Assembly: GCF_030463565.1 (NCBI RefSeq)
Contig: NC_134643.1
Location: 80,473,721 to 80,537,720, forward strand
Reading direction: 5' to 3'
From: Pelecanus crispus
Taxonomy: Eukaryota; Chordata; Aves; Pelecaniformes; Pelecanidae
DNA length: 64,000 nucleotides
In this document: piece after piece, positions 1 to 12,234 of the stretch
How positions within the stretch are numbered: position 1 is the stretch's first letter
Layout: the number at the start of each line of letters is the position of its first letter
The notes under the pieces: generated by a model
Seen by the model: the letters and a program-made list of their open reading frames with translations, nothing else
Database searches by the model: none
Told to the model about the DNA's origin: nothing
Program-made: the position numbers and the translations under genes

Positions 1-1145
1 GGAGATACCTGGGAGATACTAGCTTATTCTGCAGTTGCAGTGTAAATTCCAACATGAAACGCTTCATTAGTTTTATATCCCTGGATGCCTATAAGACAGA
101 AGAGTATCAAACAAGGGCCATATCTCAGCAGACTGAGATGTGGAAGCAAAAGGTCAAATTCTGATATATAGCTTCACAAAATGTATGCTTACGTTCCTGA
201 CAATGTTGAATTCACCCTTACACTGATGAAACTGTAAGTACAAACTGCCTTGAAACTATATTCTTTGGTTATCAGGTAACCAATGTAAAAGAGATTCTCC
301 CCAAATCCTGACTTTCAGACTGCTGCTCAGATCACCAGACCAGAGAACAGTACATTCATGTGCAAATGTCAGTGAACAACATTTGTGCAAAGACACAAAC
401 ACGTACAATGCAAGAGTCTTTGGGGAACAGTTAGGGGAAATTAGGCAAACTAACCTATACATAAAAACCATACTTCAGAAGAGATTCTGATGACCTGTGG
501 ATTTCTGCAGGTTCATTTCAAAAGGCAATGAATTTAAGAGCTACAAACCAATACCCTATTTCAGAGAACTCATATTTCTTCTTAAACACATGCATCTAAC
601 TCACCATTCCCAAACAGTTATAAAAGGAAGGGAGGTGGGAGTGGCTGGAGAGCAAATAATTTTATAAAGAGACTCAAAACCAGTTTATTTCTGTTTACAG
701 ATAATGTAATGCAACTCATTAGATTAGCATTGCCAGACACTTTGTCTCAACATTCAATAGTGATCTCTAATGTAATTAAACAATTAGTATAGCACTCATT
801 GTTCCATGAAATTATTTAGATGTTGGAATAACAATTTAAATTATTGCACACTGTCTTAGGATTTAATATTACTTTGAATATGTTTTATTAGCACATCTTA
901 ATGTCTCTATGCATATTGTGTGGAATAAGGGAAGCTTTGCTTAAAGGATGGACAACACAATGGACCCCTCCATTCTTCCTTAGCTTTTGCTCAAATAAAT
1001 GTCTGCCTGAAGTTGATTGTAACTTAGCTTGTGGTAAGATTGGGGGAGGGGGAAGATCTGGATCTATAATAAGAATAATGGTAAATAGCACCCACAAAGC
1101 ACTTACATGTCATTAGTAAATTATTCTATTAAAAATTGTGTAGTA
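1..1145. other. Intergenic, nothing recognised
   Basis: AT-rich sequence with only short chance open frames. No transposon end, RNA gene or splice-supported exon was recognised. Confidence 0.5.
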
Positions 1146-1420
1146 TCATTGAAAGGACAAGGAATAATGGATTTAAACTAAAGAAGAATAGATTTAGACT
1201 AGACATAAGAAAAATTTTTTACAATGAGGGTGGTGAAGCACTGGAACAGGTTGCCCAGAGAGGTAGTGGAGGCCCCATCCCTAGAAATATTCCAGGTCAG
1301 GTTGGACGGGGCTCTGAGCAACCTGATCTGGTTAAAGCTGTCCCTGCTGACTGCAGGGGGGTTGGGCTAGATGACCTCTAAAGGTCCCTTCCAACCCAAA
1401 GCATTCTATGATTCTATGAT
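1146..1420 (+). mobile_element. CR1 LINE fragment, 3' end
   Basis: CR1 3' terminal sequence: the decayed end of ORF2 (FRLDIRK, then [10 protein letters not shown] from the HWNRLPRE region), the 3' UTR block GGGTTGGGCTAGATGACCTC, and the terminal repeats CATTCTATGATTCTATGAT ending at 1420. 5'-truncated, as most CR1 copies are. Frame-broken, so inactive. Same subfamily style as the copy ending near 49904. Confidence 0.95.
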
Positions 1421-2372
1421 CATTTCTCAACTATTAACAACATAGTTTGAATTCCCTGTTGTTACAAATTCATTGGAACATCATTTACAGCCAGCAGAAA
1501 AGACTGTTCTTCACCCTGCTTACCAGTGTTGTACTTTGTAATCCATTCCCTCCTGTCACCATCACTAGATGCTGCCACCGTTTGTACTTAAGGCTGAGAT
1601 CAGTGCTCTTTTAACCCGTTTTAACGCTAGATTTTTCTCCAGAAACCTTTTTTTGATTAGTTGTTTCACAAATTACTGTATTTAAAATTAACTAAAGGTG
1701 ATCTCAAAGCTGAGGACTTGGAAAGAAACATTGGCATTGTCCTTGCTCTACCTCCAGGGCACTCCTGCCACAACCTTTTGGACACACCTGAGCCTCAGGC
1801 TTGCAGTGCCAGCTGGTGGGTAAACGCTGAGACACGGTGGGAGTACAGGCAGACAGCAGCGAGGATGGCCATGAGGCACCTAGAAGTCATCTCTGAACTA
1901 TGTGGCAGATAGAGGGGGCAGGCAATGTCTCTGGATGACGTACAACATTTGGGAACACTGCACAGAGAATAAAATTTCTAATGACTTTCAAGGCTTTTGT
2001 TTCTATTCTATTATTGATTGTGGTTTCAAGCTAAAAGTTTATGTAATTCCAAATTCTTGTCCTTGGCTATGAATGCACTTGCAACTTGCTTTGCTGTGAG
2101 CTGGAATATTTTCTATAACTCTCTACTTCTGTGTGGATTACCATTCCGACTTTCTCCTTTTTTCTTTCAAAAAAGCCCTTTTTCCTTTACTGCCTTACCA
2201 GCTTGTAAGTTTGAAATGCTTCCTACAGCAGCAGTGTTTTTATTCAATGCTGCCTGAGATGTGTCACATTCCCACAGCCTGGCTGAAGGCTCAGCACTGC
2301 TTCAGCATGACCCACTCTCTGCTTCCTGGCAGCGGAAAGGGACATGAGGGAACCGCAGTGCCAGCCACAGGC

Positions 2373-2454
2373 ATGCTGCTTAGGAGGTCTTTGCTGCTCC
2401 TCTGCTTTCTACTTGTTGCTTCAGGAGCAAGTCCCTGCGTTTGGGATACGCAAG
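2373..2454 (+). other. Candidate orphan first coding exon (signal peptide)
   Basis: The frame from ATG 2373 reads MLLRRSLLLLCFLLVASGAS then PCVWDTQ. This is a textbook secretory leader: two arginines, a leucine-rich core and small residues at the expected cleavage point. It runs straight into a CAAG|GTAATT splice donor in phase 1. Two more in-frame ATGs lie upstream (about 2249 and 2307). No following exon of an independent gene was found between here and 13.9 kb. The phase would allow joining to UPK3A exon 2 at 14835 as an alternative leader, but that is speculation. It could equally be a chance frame in leucine-rich intergenic sequence. Confidence 0.25.
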
Positions 2455-2550
2455 GTAATTTGTTGACAAACAGTTCGAGAAAAACTGTTTGGCTTGGTAT
2501 GTGCTGGCTTTCTTTTCACGTTGGTCATGGAAAGCTTTGTCTCTTTTTTT

Positions 2551-2574
2551 GTTTGTTTGTTTGTTTGTTTGTTT
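2551..2574 (+). repeat. (GTTT)6 microsatellite
   Basis: Six perfect GTTT units following a short T run. Confidence 0.95.
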
Positions 2575-5130
2575 CTGACGTCATGGAGTTTTTTGCTTTG
2601 GTTCTCATCTTTGTGTTTTCAAAATCTTTGTTCCACCACCCTCTCTCCCCCATTTCTCTTCAGCTCTGTTCTCTCCTCTCCTATTCAACAGTCCTTTTTA
2701 AAGAATTACTGGCAGCATCGAGGAACACAAGGAACATCTGGCATGTGCAGTTCATTCACTTTTTCACCCCTTCCCCAGGGAAAGGTTTGTGCACACAGAG
2801 TAATGCTTTATTTCAGGAAGGCTTTGCTTGCATTTCTTATATATATGGTGCTATATATGCTGTGTTCTTGGATGAAAGGAAGTTCATTTTCTGACAGCCA
2901 TTAGTTTTCATGGAATTCTGTTATGCAGGCTGAGAAATCTGTCTCCCTCACATGTGTGCTGTATCACATCTTTCATCAAACCTTTCTCTTTAGAGGAAAT
3001 ACAGCTCTCCCTTCCCTTTCCCTGTGTCTTTCCCTCCCATTGTTTGCAGAACACTTAAGAGAGACTACCATCAATTAAGAGGGATTACTGCTTGGAGGAG
3101 ACTACAGCTATAACACTTGGTATAAATCCATGTAGCTCCATTGGGTTCAGCTCCTTTTGGTTTTCTAAGTGGTATTCATGTTTATGATGTTGGATTTATG
3201 ATGCTGTCCTCCTGGATGATAGATATGCATTGCTATGTGGTAATACAGCTGGGATGGTGGCAATGACTTGTTATAAAACTAGATGGATTATATACTTTAA
3301 AATCTATTTTTGCTGCCCTGATTAGCAAGGTAATTTAGTATTTAATGTAGAAAGCCACACATGATAACATTAGGCCTGTGTTAGAAATGTTCTCCAAATT
3401 CTGCCATGTCAGTATCACTAGTCAGCTTTTAGTGGAAAAATTGCTTTGACCAAGCAGGACTATGGCTGTGTAACACAGCTACAAATGACTGAGCTGCTGG
3501 ATGGTTCTCATTAAATATCTATGTTGTGTCCCATACATCCATTGCATTTAGGAGAACTGACTCTAAAGAGGAGACTTTAGGCCTATGTGAGCTATAAATG
3601 CACTTACGGAAACCTTGATGGAACAAAGATCTATAATAAGCAATCTTCCTTGGGATGTACAATTCTTTGTTAATAGAAAAATTGAGAATAATGGAAAGTA
3701 GAGTAAAAAACGTGTAGATAACAGGAGCCAAAATGCAATGCTCTAGTAGGTGAACAAATAAAAGGATTGCCATGTGAAATAAGCATCAGGACATAAATTA
3801 AGCTTTGCCTCGTTGAGATCTTAGTACAAGTGTGGAGCTTAGCTTTGGGGTTTTTGTAGCTGCCTAAGTCTTGCCACTACTAGACAGGGCACTGAAATAG
3901 CAGAGCTATCGATAGGAAGTTGTTAGGTTGGATGAGTGCTAAGCTAAATGTAATCCTTTTTTAAGCTAGAACCACTAGGAAATGAATTAAGCTTGCTCAA
4001 ACTTTTCACTTCAGGCTACCGGTGGGATTGATGTGTGATCTGTGTGTATAGATAGTTGCAAATGATCAAATTTCCCCATTTTAATGCTCTACTATTCATC
4101 AGTAATACAGAATAATTGGCAATGTAATGTGCTCTTACACTGCTGCAGATGTGTAATGAAACATGACAGGTTAAGTGGTTTAAGTTAACTCATTTTACCC
4201 CACAATTGCAAAGGCCTGGGAGATCACTCACATACATCCAGCTCATGTGGCTCAGCTGACAAGCTGGAAGCTGGTAAATCACAGCAGCTTACTGATTACC
4301 TGTGATTACCTCTATGCAGTCACCAGGTAATACATTTGTCATATGAGCTGCTGTGAAAGAAGAAATTGGGTCTATTTCATTCCTAGTTTTAGAAGTATTT
4401 AAGGCTGGAATAGCACATCGTTCCTTAATGTTTGTAATGACCTGGGATGCTGGACTTCTAGAGTTATCTCTGCTGAAATGTAATAATTCTACCAAACAGA
4501 AATGGTCTCTTGGAGCTATGCTTTTCTCTTGAATATTTAACAAAGATAGGGGAAAATATCTTAAAAATGTAAAATGCAGAAGACAGCAATGAACCATTCT
4601 GGCCTGTCTGGTAGAACGAGAATTGCAGCCAGACTGAAAGAGGGTGACAAAGCTCTTGCACATTTGACAGTCTATTTAGTACCTTTTCCTTTTCATTTTC
4701 AGGACTTAGCAGGCACTGTGTATGAATGTTTGCTATTAATCCCAAAAGCAGCATAGCAAATGAGATGCAGAAGTCATCTGCTTTTGTTTTATCACCAAAA
4801 GCAGCACAGAGGATCTGACTTCATTCTTGTCTTTGCATGAGGGACAAGGATGAGCAAACATGTGTTTTCAAATAAAATTGTACATGCTCTATTCCTGACT
4901 TTGTGAACCAGGTAGTCTGCTTGGTCTCTCATCTAGATTACAGCAGTTTTTGTCCGCGTAGCTTCACATGGGCACTTTCTAATCTGACTTGTTTGATTAA
5001 CCTGTCTGCAGTATACTTAAAAATAAATTCACATCATGCTGCATTGTAGCCTTCCTGACAAAGCATTTCTAAATCATTTGAATGAGTTTTAGAGAAAACC
5101 TTTTCTTTCTAGTTAGTTGATTTTTTTATA

Positions 5131-5985
5131 CTGCTCATGGGCACCCCTTTGTACAGAGTACAGTAACTCCATTTGGTCCTGTCTTTCCACATGCTTTTTC
5201 CTTTGGCTACCTTCTTGTTACAGGATCCCTCCCATCAGGTATTTATATGCATTGATCAGGTACCCCCTGAGCTTTCCCTTTCCAAGGTTAAAATACTGCA
5301 GCACTGTCAGCCTCTTATCTTATGCCAGATGCTCCAATCCTTTAATCATCTTAGTTGCCCTTCCCTGAACTCATGCCAGTAGTTCCATCTCTCTCGTACT
5401 GGGGAGCCCAGGACTGGACAGAGCACTTCAGTTGTGGTCTCACCAGGGCTGAGCAGAGGAGAAGCATCATCTCCCTCGACCTGCTGGCAATGATCTGCAT
5501 GCAGCCCCACATGCTGTTGGCCACCTTTGCTGCAAAGGTACATTGCTGGCTCATGGTTAATTTTTTGTCCACTGGGAGCCCCATTCCTCTTCTGCTAAGC
5601 TGCTCTCCAGCCAACTGGCCCCATTGTGTACTGCTGTATAAGGTTACTTCTTCCCAGATGCAGGACTCTGCACTTTCCTTTGTTCAACTTCATGAGATTC
5701 CTGTTGGTCCAATCTCCACCATGTCCAGGTGCATCTGGATGGCAGCACAAGCCTCTGGTATATCAGCCACTCCTCTCGTTTTTTTTATTACTTGCAAACT
5801 TGCTGAGAGTGCACTCTGGTCCATCACCTAGGTCATTAATGAAGGTGTTAAACAGTATTGATCCTAGTATTGACTCCTGGGGTACACCATTAGTGACTGG
5901 CCTCCAGCTGGACTTCATGCTGCCGATCACAACTCTCTGAGCCCAGCCATTCAGTCCACCTTGCTGTCCACTTACCTGGTCTGCT
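5131..5985 (-). mobile_element. CR1 LINE fragment, reverse-transcriptase part of ORF2, antisense
   Basis: Read on the minus strand, about 5985 down to 5131, it follows CR1 ORF2 in order: the RT block resembling QGSILGPVLFNIFINDL and the FADDTKL region (decayed), then MSQQCTFAAKVANSMWGCM, SRSREM, and LCSALVRPQLKCSVQSW. Several stops and frameshifts break it. It lacks the CR1 3' tail, so both ends are truncated or diverged. An older copy than those at 24 and 49 kb. Boundaries are approximate. Confidence 0.88.
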
Positions 5986-6489
5986 GTTCAGCAGCTTGTC
6001 TATGAGGATGTGCATATCCGTATAAACATAGGTTAACCCTTGAGTTTCAGAGTTTGAGCTCTTGGCATGCAGCAGTACTGAAACCAAATTGCTCAAGAAC
6101 CAAGCCCTGTCACACAACAAAATTCTGTGTGTATGAAAAAAAAAAACCCAACCAGTTGGGTCTCAGCTCCTGAGCAGGAATATCTGTTTAGACTGTGTTC
6201 ATATGAAATTCATTCTTGGAAGCCAAATGTATTTAAAATATTTCAACAGCTTGTACATATGGCAAGCTGTATAGTGAGGACTTTCTTTCCAGAGGTTCTG
6301 TGCATAAATGCTTGGAAACTGAAAGTGAGTTTGAGGTTTGTACTGTATGTCTGCCCAAAATTGACCAGTGAGTTGTATTACACAATTCTTCTTTTAAAGG
6401 CTAAAATAACCAATACATGGACATAGTTAATAAAGAATAATCTTTCCCCAAACACATATAGTCTGAATGGACAACACCAAAAGCTGATA

Positions 6490-6575
6490 GCACAATAGTC
6501 TTTATTCCTATTTTACAAGTGGGCAGCTGAAAAACAGAGATTAAATAGGTTGCTTTCAGAGGGAGCCACTAACTG
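6490..6575 (-). mobile_element. MIR-like SINE fossil
   Basis: On the + strand CCTATTTTACAAGTGGGCAG, then CTGAAAAACAGAGATTAAAT and GGTTGC, parallels the reverse complement of the MIR core (CCATTTTACAGATGAGGAAAC, CAGAGAGGTTAAGT). Highly diverged. Confidence 0.5.
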
Positions 6576-6884
6576 TACATAATCTTTTGGATCTTCATCC
6601 TACTGGTCCTAATCACAAAACAACTCTTCCTTAAGGGAGTAATTAACAACTGAGAGCTGACACAAGTGCACTGCAGTGGTAGGCAGGCTGGAAACAAGGA
6701 TAAGATTGGAACTGAGCTGCTTAGAAAACAGATTTCAACAAAATGTCTCTCACTGAATCCCACTAAAAGTGCCTTGAGAGGAGAAAGAAGAGGTTTAAAT
6801 AGCTTTATATAAGAAAAACCAAGTTTCTGCCTACCAGGTTAAGTAAAAATATCTAATCATAAAGTCCCCTGAAATAAGCTTACA

Positions 6885-7020
6885 GTGGAGTCAGCTCAGT
6901 CCATTAGATGCTGGACTAGGAGCCATGAGAGCTGAGACATGGGCTTTCTTTATTACTGTAACACTCTGGTCAAGTCATTGCATTTTACCATGCATCAGTT
7001 TCCCAATTTAGACATTGGTC
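6885..7020 (+). mobile_element. MIR-like SINE fossil
   Basis: Contains GGTCAAGTCATTGCATTTTA and GCATCAGTTTCCCAATTTA in the order and spacing of the MIR segment GGGCAAGTCACTTAAC ... CCTCAGTTTCC. Upstream ATGAGAGCTGAGACATGGG fits the MIR left part. Confidence 0.6.
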
Positions 7021-9254
7021 ACAGCAATGCTTAGTTTTTTCATATAATCTTTTTATGATGAATATAATTGGATTTACTAGTTCAGTTTTATCTCCCTTTA
7101 CAGGGCTCTAAGTTTAAATCTGTTCACTGTAAAGAAACTCACACCTGCACAGCTGAAATTCTAATATTGCTTTATCTATCTCATCCCTCTCCCAGCAGCT
7201 ATTTACACTGAATCTTGCCTGTTTATTAGCAATTATTAACTTACATTTGCCACTAATACCAGCTGAAAGCTTAGAACATCAGAATCGTATGAGTCAGGAG
7301 AAATATTGTCTTCCTCTTATACTATTTCTTGAGTGGTTGTTTCACTTTTCAATGTAAAAAAAAATTATTCTGGGAGGCATTTTTGCAAATGCCTTCTACA
7401 GCATCAGATTGACTTTTCTTCCACCTTCAATCACTGACCAAAGCTATTTACTGCCAAGCATATCCACCATGCACATGATCTCAAAGAAGCTGTAGAAAAA
7501 CACTGAAGCATCTCAGCCTGTTGTAAACTGAAACTCTATAAATGCCATGTTAAACTACAAACCACAGAAACACAGCCGAGTCAAGCATTTCTCTCCCTTT
7601 CCTAGAGCAACTGAGCTGTGAATCACAGCAATTTACTACATCAGGATCCTTTTTCCCCCAAATCTCTTGTTCTACTCATATTCCAACTGTATTTGTGGAT
7701 GAGAAGTTGCTGTATATCATGTTCTCAGACCATGAGAATGAACTCCTTGAAAAAGCAATCTTTTGATGCTTCTCATTGACTTACAGAGATAAGTCAATAC
7801 AGGGCTGGGAGCATTCCTGCTTGACCTGTTCTCATGGCTTCTATTCAATTAAGAGTTGAACAAGAAGTCACTCCTCTGAAGCATATTTTGTATAATATAG
7901 TACTTTGAATACTGAAGAGAAACAGAGATGAAACAGAGCCATTTAAACTTTACCAGTAGGAATATATGCAAATTCTAGAGAGGACTACATTGTCAAACAA
8001 CAAACAAAGTGAGCAGAAGTAACCAGAAATATGGATGTTGTTTAGAACATAAATTTTGACTAGCAGCAGACGGGCATTCATTACCTACCCTTACAGATTA
8101 CTCCATCTTCCTGCATGCTAGAACCATGGATATGAATGCCGTGGGACCTGTGTATCAGAATTGTTTCACAAAGCCCTTTTACACCTCTTGGAAGGCAAAT
8201 GAACAGGGCATTTCTGTGATATTGTCTGAAGAATGAGGATCCAGACTAAGCAACATCTGATTCATATACCTCTTTTTAGGGGGTAGTTCTGGTTTAGGGT
8301 TTTTTATCTGGTTGTTAACTTCAAACAGTGTCTATCAGAATGTAGTGTAAAGCATTTAATCTACAACATAAAGACTAGCATACACTTTTTGTCCTTCTGG
8401 GAACGATGAATTAGCTAGTGGGTTACAATTAAGTGAGTAAATGAAGGCCTAACAGAAAGCTTTTTCCATTTTTACTTACAACATTATGGACCTAATTCAT
8501 CATTTTGTTAGAAAACTTTTACCCTGGTCTGACTGCAGTGGAATTTGGCACACTGATCAGCACAGGAGCCTGGTTGTGTTGTACTTCACATTCATATAAA
8601 ACCACAGCTATCGCACCAAAGTTCAGCTGAGTCTCAAGGGTATTAAACTGGCTCCATAAAGTGGTATTTCAGGACTCTAGATTTAGAGATGTATTCCAAG
8701 CCCTAATAAAATCTTTGTGAGGAAAGAGCCTACTCTTCAGCCATTACAGAGAGATCCTTCTCAAACCTCAAACATTAATCAAGTTTAATGTTATTAAAAT
8801 TCACTCTTGCTTGCAAACTCAGAAAGCTAAATTTTATTTACCTGGTAAAATTAAATTAAAAGGGCTCCATTATACAAATAATCAAGAGCTACCTGAGGAC
8901 AAAGGTGTGAGGGATTACACCCACTGCTTAGGGAGACCTGCTTCCTCACATCAGCCAGGGAAAGGGTCATTGCATTGACCCACGTCATGCCAACAGTCAA
9001 GTTACTTTTGCATGAAGTCACTTAACAGAAACTGCAGCCTAGGGAATGTAGCCAGTTCACAGCCCGGAAAATTAACTCCATCCCCTGTCATCTTTGCTTA
9101 GTTCTTCATCAAAACCCATGTTACTTTGGTCATAGATATAACACACAATTATCCAACCACTCTGAATTACCAAAGATACTTTCTCTTCTTCCTCTTCTAC
9201 ACCATTGTGACTCCTCATTATAACTGATGTTCAGAACAAGCCCCTCAACCAACA

Positions 9255-9350
9255 GTGGATTCACTGAAGTAGGAAAATATTATCATTTTGTAAGTGAAGA
9301 AATGTGGGACCAACCTATGTTGACCTGCCTGGCACAAATAATCCATCACA
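9255..9350 (-). mobile_element. MIR-like SINE fossil
   Basis: TTATCATTTTGTAAGTGAAG followed by AAATGTGGGACCAACC and TGACCTGCCTGGCACA parallels the reverse-complement MIR core (ATTTTACAGATGAGGAAAC ... GTGACTTGCCCAAGGTCACA). Diverged; explains the modest open frame here. Confidence 0.5.
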
Positions 9351-9669
9351 AGGGGCAGTTCCGAGAAGGCTGCTTTTATTACGGACATTTATATTATCAT
9401 GTAAGCCCACAACTTTCATAAAAACAAGTACTTCTTAGTGGTTCTTAACAGTATGAGATGAAAGTTGAAGCAGATAACTGTAGATAGCAAGACGTTTCCT
9501 CAGCAAAGAAAACAATAAGTTCTGTGTAACAAAGGGGCCTTTTGTTTTAACCCCTGGCTCCTCCAAGCTGCATATGTTTCAGTGTTCTGCGACTGTTCGG
9601 GGTTTACTGCAGTGATAAGATCTTATACGTGATTTCTGAGGGGAATGCAAGGAGGAGCGGTTCTTCTGT

Positions 9670-9735
9670 TCGTAAGAAACATACCTCAGTGGAGCCATGC
9701 CAATTTATATTAGATGATGGTGTGGCCCTGATTTC
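9670..9735 (+). repeat. Ancient amniote-type interspersed repeat fragment (a)
   Basis: CTCAGTGGAGCCATGCCAAT, TTATATTAGATGATGG and GGCCCTGATTT share ordered words with the segment at 11665-11755, suggesting two copies of one old family. I recognise the style but cannot name the family. Confidence 0.4.
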
Positions 9736-11664
9736 TTATGTAGAAAGTTATTTTTCCCTTCCTAATGTTTCCACTGCTTGACCTTTCAGGTTTGCACAAA
9801 ATTAAGTGTCACCAGGTGATAAAGTAAGTTCCAAGTTCTCATCTTTCTAACTGAGCGTTCCTATTTCCTTATGGACACATGAAAGGTTTCTAATTTAAGG
9901 AGATCAATGGCTCAGTGAGTCATGCTGCTCCAATCTGTGCACAGATGGGACCCCTACTCAGCACTTAAGTCTGTTCCTCTGCTGAGTGAATGTAGGATGG
10001 GGTTTATCTCCAGCACACCTGTCCCTCTTTAACAAAGTGGTTTGCAGAGCTCTTCTGGAGATTCATAATCTACATGCAAAGCGACTTTATTAGGAAAGGA
10101 GGAAGAGAGACCCTGAAAATGAATCCTGAGACCATGTTAACAGGTGTGTAGAATTTAAGATCAGAAGTGAATGCCCCTTGTGGCATTCAAAGGGGTAACA
10201 AAGGACAGAAATACTTCTCCAGGAAGCCAAAGACATATCAAAGAGATTTCAGAACTGCACAACCGTACCAGGCATCCATGTGGCCTTTGTGCAGCAGATC
10301 TTCTGAGATGAATATTCTACTGCCTTGAAGTATTCTGGGAAGACAGAGAGAGAAATGTCATAAGAGGTATTTCACTTCCTCCTTCAGTGAGGAGTTTTCT
10401 CCCTGGATAAATGGGAAATTTCTCCCTTTCATCTACAGCCTTATGATATAAATACAGTGCAGTAGTGACTGAAAGTTATTTACCATTAGATTAAAGTTTC
10501 CATTGCCAGGATAGCTTGGATTTCCAGACACTGCCCGTGACAATCTGTTACTAATACCAGCCCCCAGAACAACCACTTCTGAAGTCTGTAGTAGCTGACC
10601 AGTAACCTCTTTGAATAGATCTTTTGCTTTCAGTGCCACTCTCAGATGGACAAATGTCCTTACCATAACAACAGTACTACAGCTGCTTCCCTTGCAGTTA
10701 ACCTCTGCAGACCAGATGATGCACATGACTGAGCAGTAGAGGTGGTTAAAGATCCTGCCAGATCATGTCTGTAGCACAGTGACTGGACAGAAGGAAAAAC
10801 TTTTCCATTCTCATTCCAACTTGTCCTCACTTTCATGATATTTTACAATGCTATATCTCTGTACTTCCCTATTTTTTAACCATGTCAGCTCTCCACCACT
10901 CTCCCAAACCTTGATCACCTGTTTTATCAACTTTTTTTTTTTAACCATCTTTGCATTCTCTTCCAGATCTCCCATACTTGTGGAATGCTTTTTTAAAAAA
11001 TTATTTCAGAAAGGCATTACTCCCCTACTCTTTCAGCTCCTACCTCAAGGGCTACACCCACCAGGATATCTACAGGAAATTACAAGATAATAATAGCTAT
11101 GCAGATAAATAGTGAGTATCAACAAAGTACTTTAAAATGGGTCCTATGTTTTATTTGTTTTTTATTTGGTTTTGTTTTATGTGTTCTAATCTCTTTATTA
11201 AACACTGTAATGCTCTCTACATGGAGCTGGGCTTGCAAGTTGCCCATAAATTTTAGCTTGTGCAGTGGACTGGAGAGATGCAGCACAGCAGATTATGGAG
11301 GGTTATCTCCACTGTGCTCACAGCCAAGCACGTAAAGGTTTGGACTTCAGATCCTGGAGGGTTCCATATATTTCAGGGCCTTTCAGGTCTTCAGGCCCCA
11401 TCCTCCCCAAACATGAGTTTCACACAGCCCTGGAAAGCCAGAGCTACAGGCAAGGTTTGTTCTCATGGAGCCATCAATCCAAACTCACTCTGGAGGCTTC
11501 TATGAATTACTCCAGAATTGCCCACAAGGTAACACAGAGCAAGAAAATTGGCATTGTTGCTTAAACAAAGACATAGGAATTTACATTGACGTCTTCACTT
11601 GTGCTTCCTTTAGGGAACTCTGTAATTATACTGAGGTTAAGTTTGATCGTGGTAACACCCTTTA

Positions 11665-11755
11665 AATCCAGACCAGCTCCCCTGACTTCAGTGGAGTTAA
11701 TATGGATTTACACACGTGTAAGCAAGGATGAGATCTGGTCCTAATTTAGGACACA
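11665..11755 (+). repeat. Ancient amniote-type interspersed repeat fragment (b)
   Basis: TGACTTCAGTGGAGTTAATA, TGGATTTACACACGTGTAAG and GATGAGATCTGGTCCTAATT: the same word order as 9670-9735, longer and better preserved. Confidence 0.45.
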
Positions 11756-12094
11756 TCTGTCAGCACAGATGGAGCTGAGAGAGTTTATTGTCATGTAAAT
11801 TTTCTACCTTTGTTTGAGATTCTTCTGAACATGGAACAAACCCAACAATTTTAAAATCTTACAACATAGACAATATTATCCCCCCTTACTGTGGCCAGTG
11901 AATTCCACCAGAGCGCAAGATGGCCTTGTACTCAACTAAATCATGATGGCTTGAAAAATAACCTCATGAAAAATAATGGCTAAAATTGTCATCCTGTAAC
12001 CACTTTTTAAGATGATTAACTTTCTGTGATGAGCAGCTCTATTGACATACTCCTGGCTGTTGTAAAATTAATTGCCTGAGTAACAGTTTGCATG

Positions 12095-12200
12095 ACTGTA
12101 GCCCAAGGAGCAGTTTGCCACACTCTTCATCCAGGCAAGACTCCAAGAAGGCCATGCAGAGTTTTGCCTGAGTAATGAGTGCTGAATTTATTGCTTGATG
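12095..12200 (+). repeat. Ancient amniote-type interspersed repeat fragment (c)
   Basis: CCAGGCAAGACTCC and GAGTTTTGCCTGAGTAATGA form a loose inverted pair (GGCAAGACTC versus GAGTTTTGCC) of a type common in old amniote repeats. Family unknown to me. Confidence 0.35.
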
Positions 12201-12211
12201 GCTGTGAAACT

Positions 12212-12234
12212 AAAAAAAAAAAAAAAAAAAAAAA
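12212..12234 (+). repeat. Poly-A run, 23 bases
   Basis: Uninterrupted A tract after CTGTGAAACT. It could be a simple run or the tail of a decayed retroposon. Confidence 0.9.

Larger units (their letters stand above)
1421..5130. other. Intergenic
   Basis: Apart from the signal-peptide candidate at 2373-2454 and a GTTT microsatellite at 2551-2574, I see no gene or repeat family. A pyrimidine-rich acceptor-like run follows at about 2635-2692. Confidence 0.45.

Noticed and set aside
2133-2894. 253-codon frame as a single-exon gene
   Set aside because: The part before 2249 has no ATG, and the part after 2454 crosses a splice donor and low-complexity GTTT repeat. Only the 2373-2454 piece has gene-like character.
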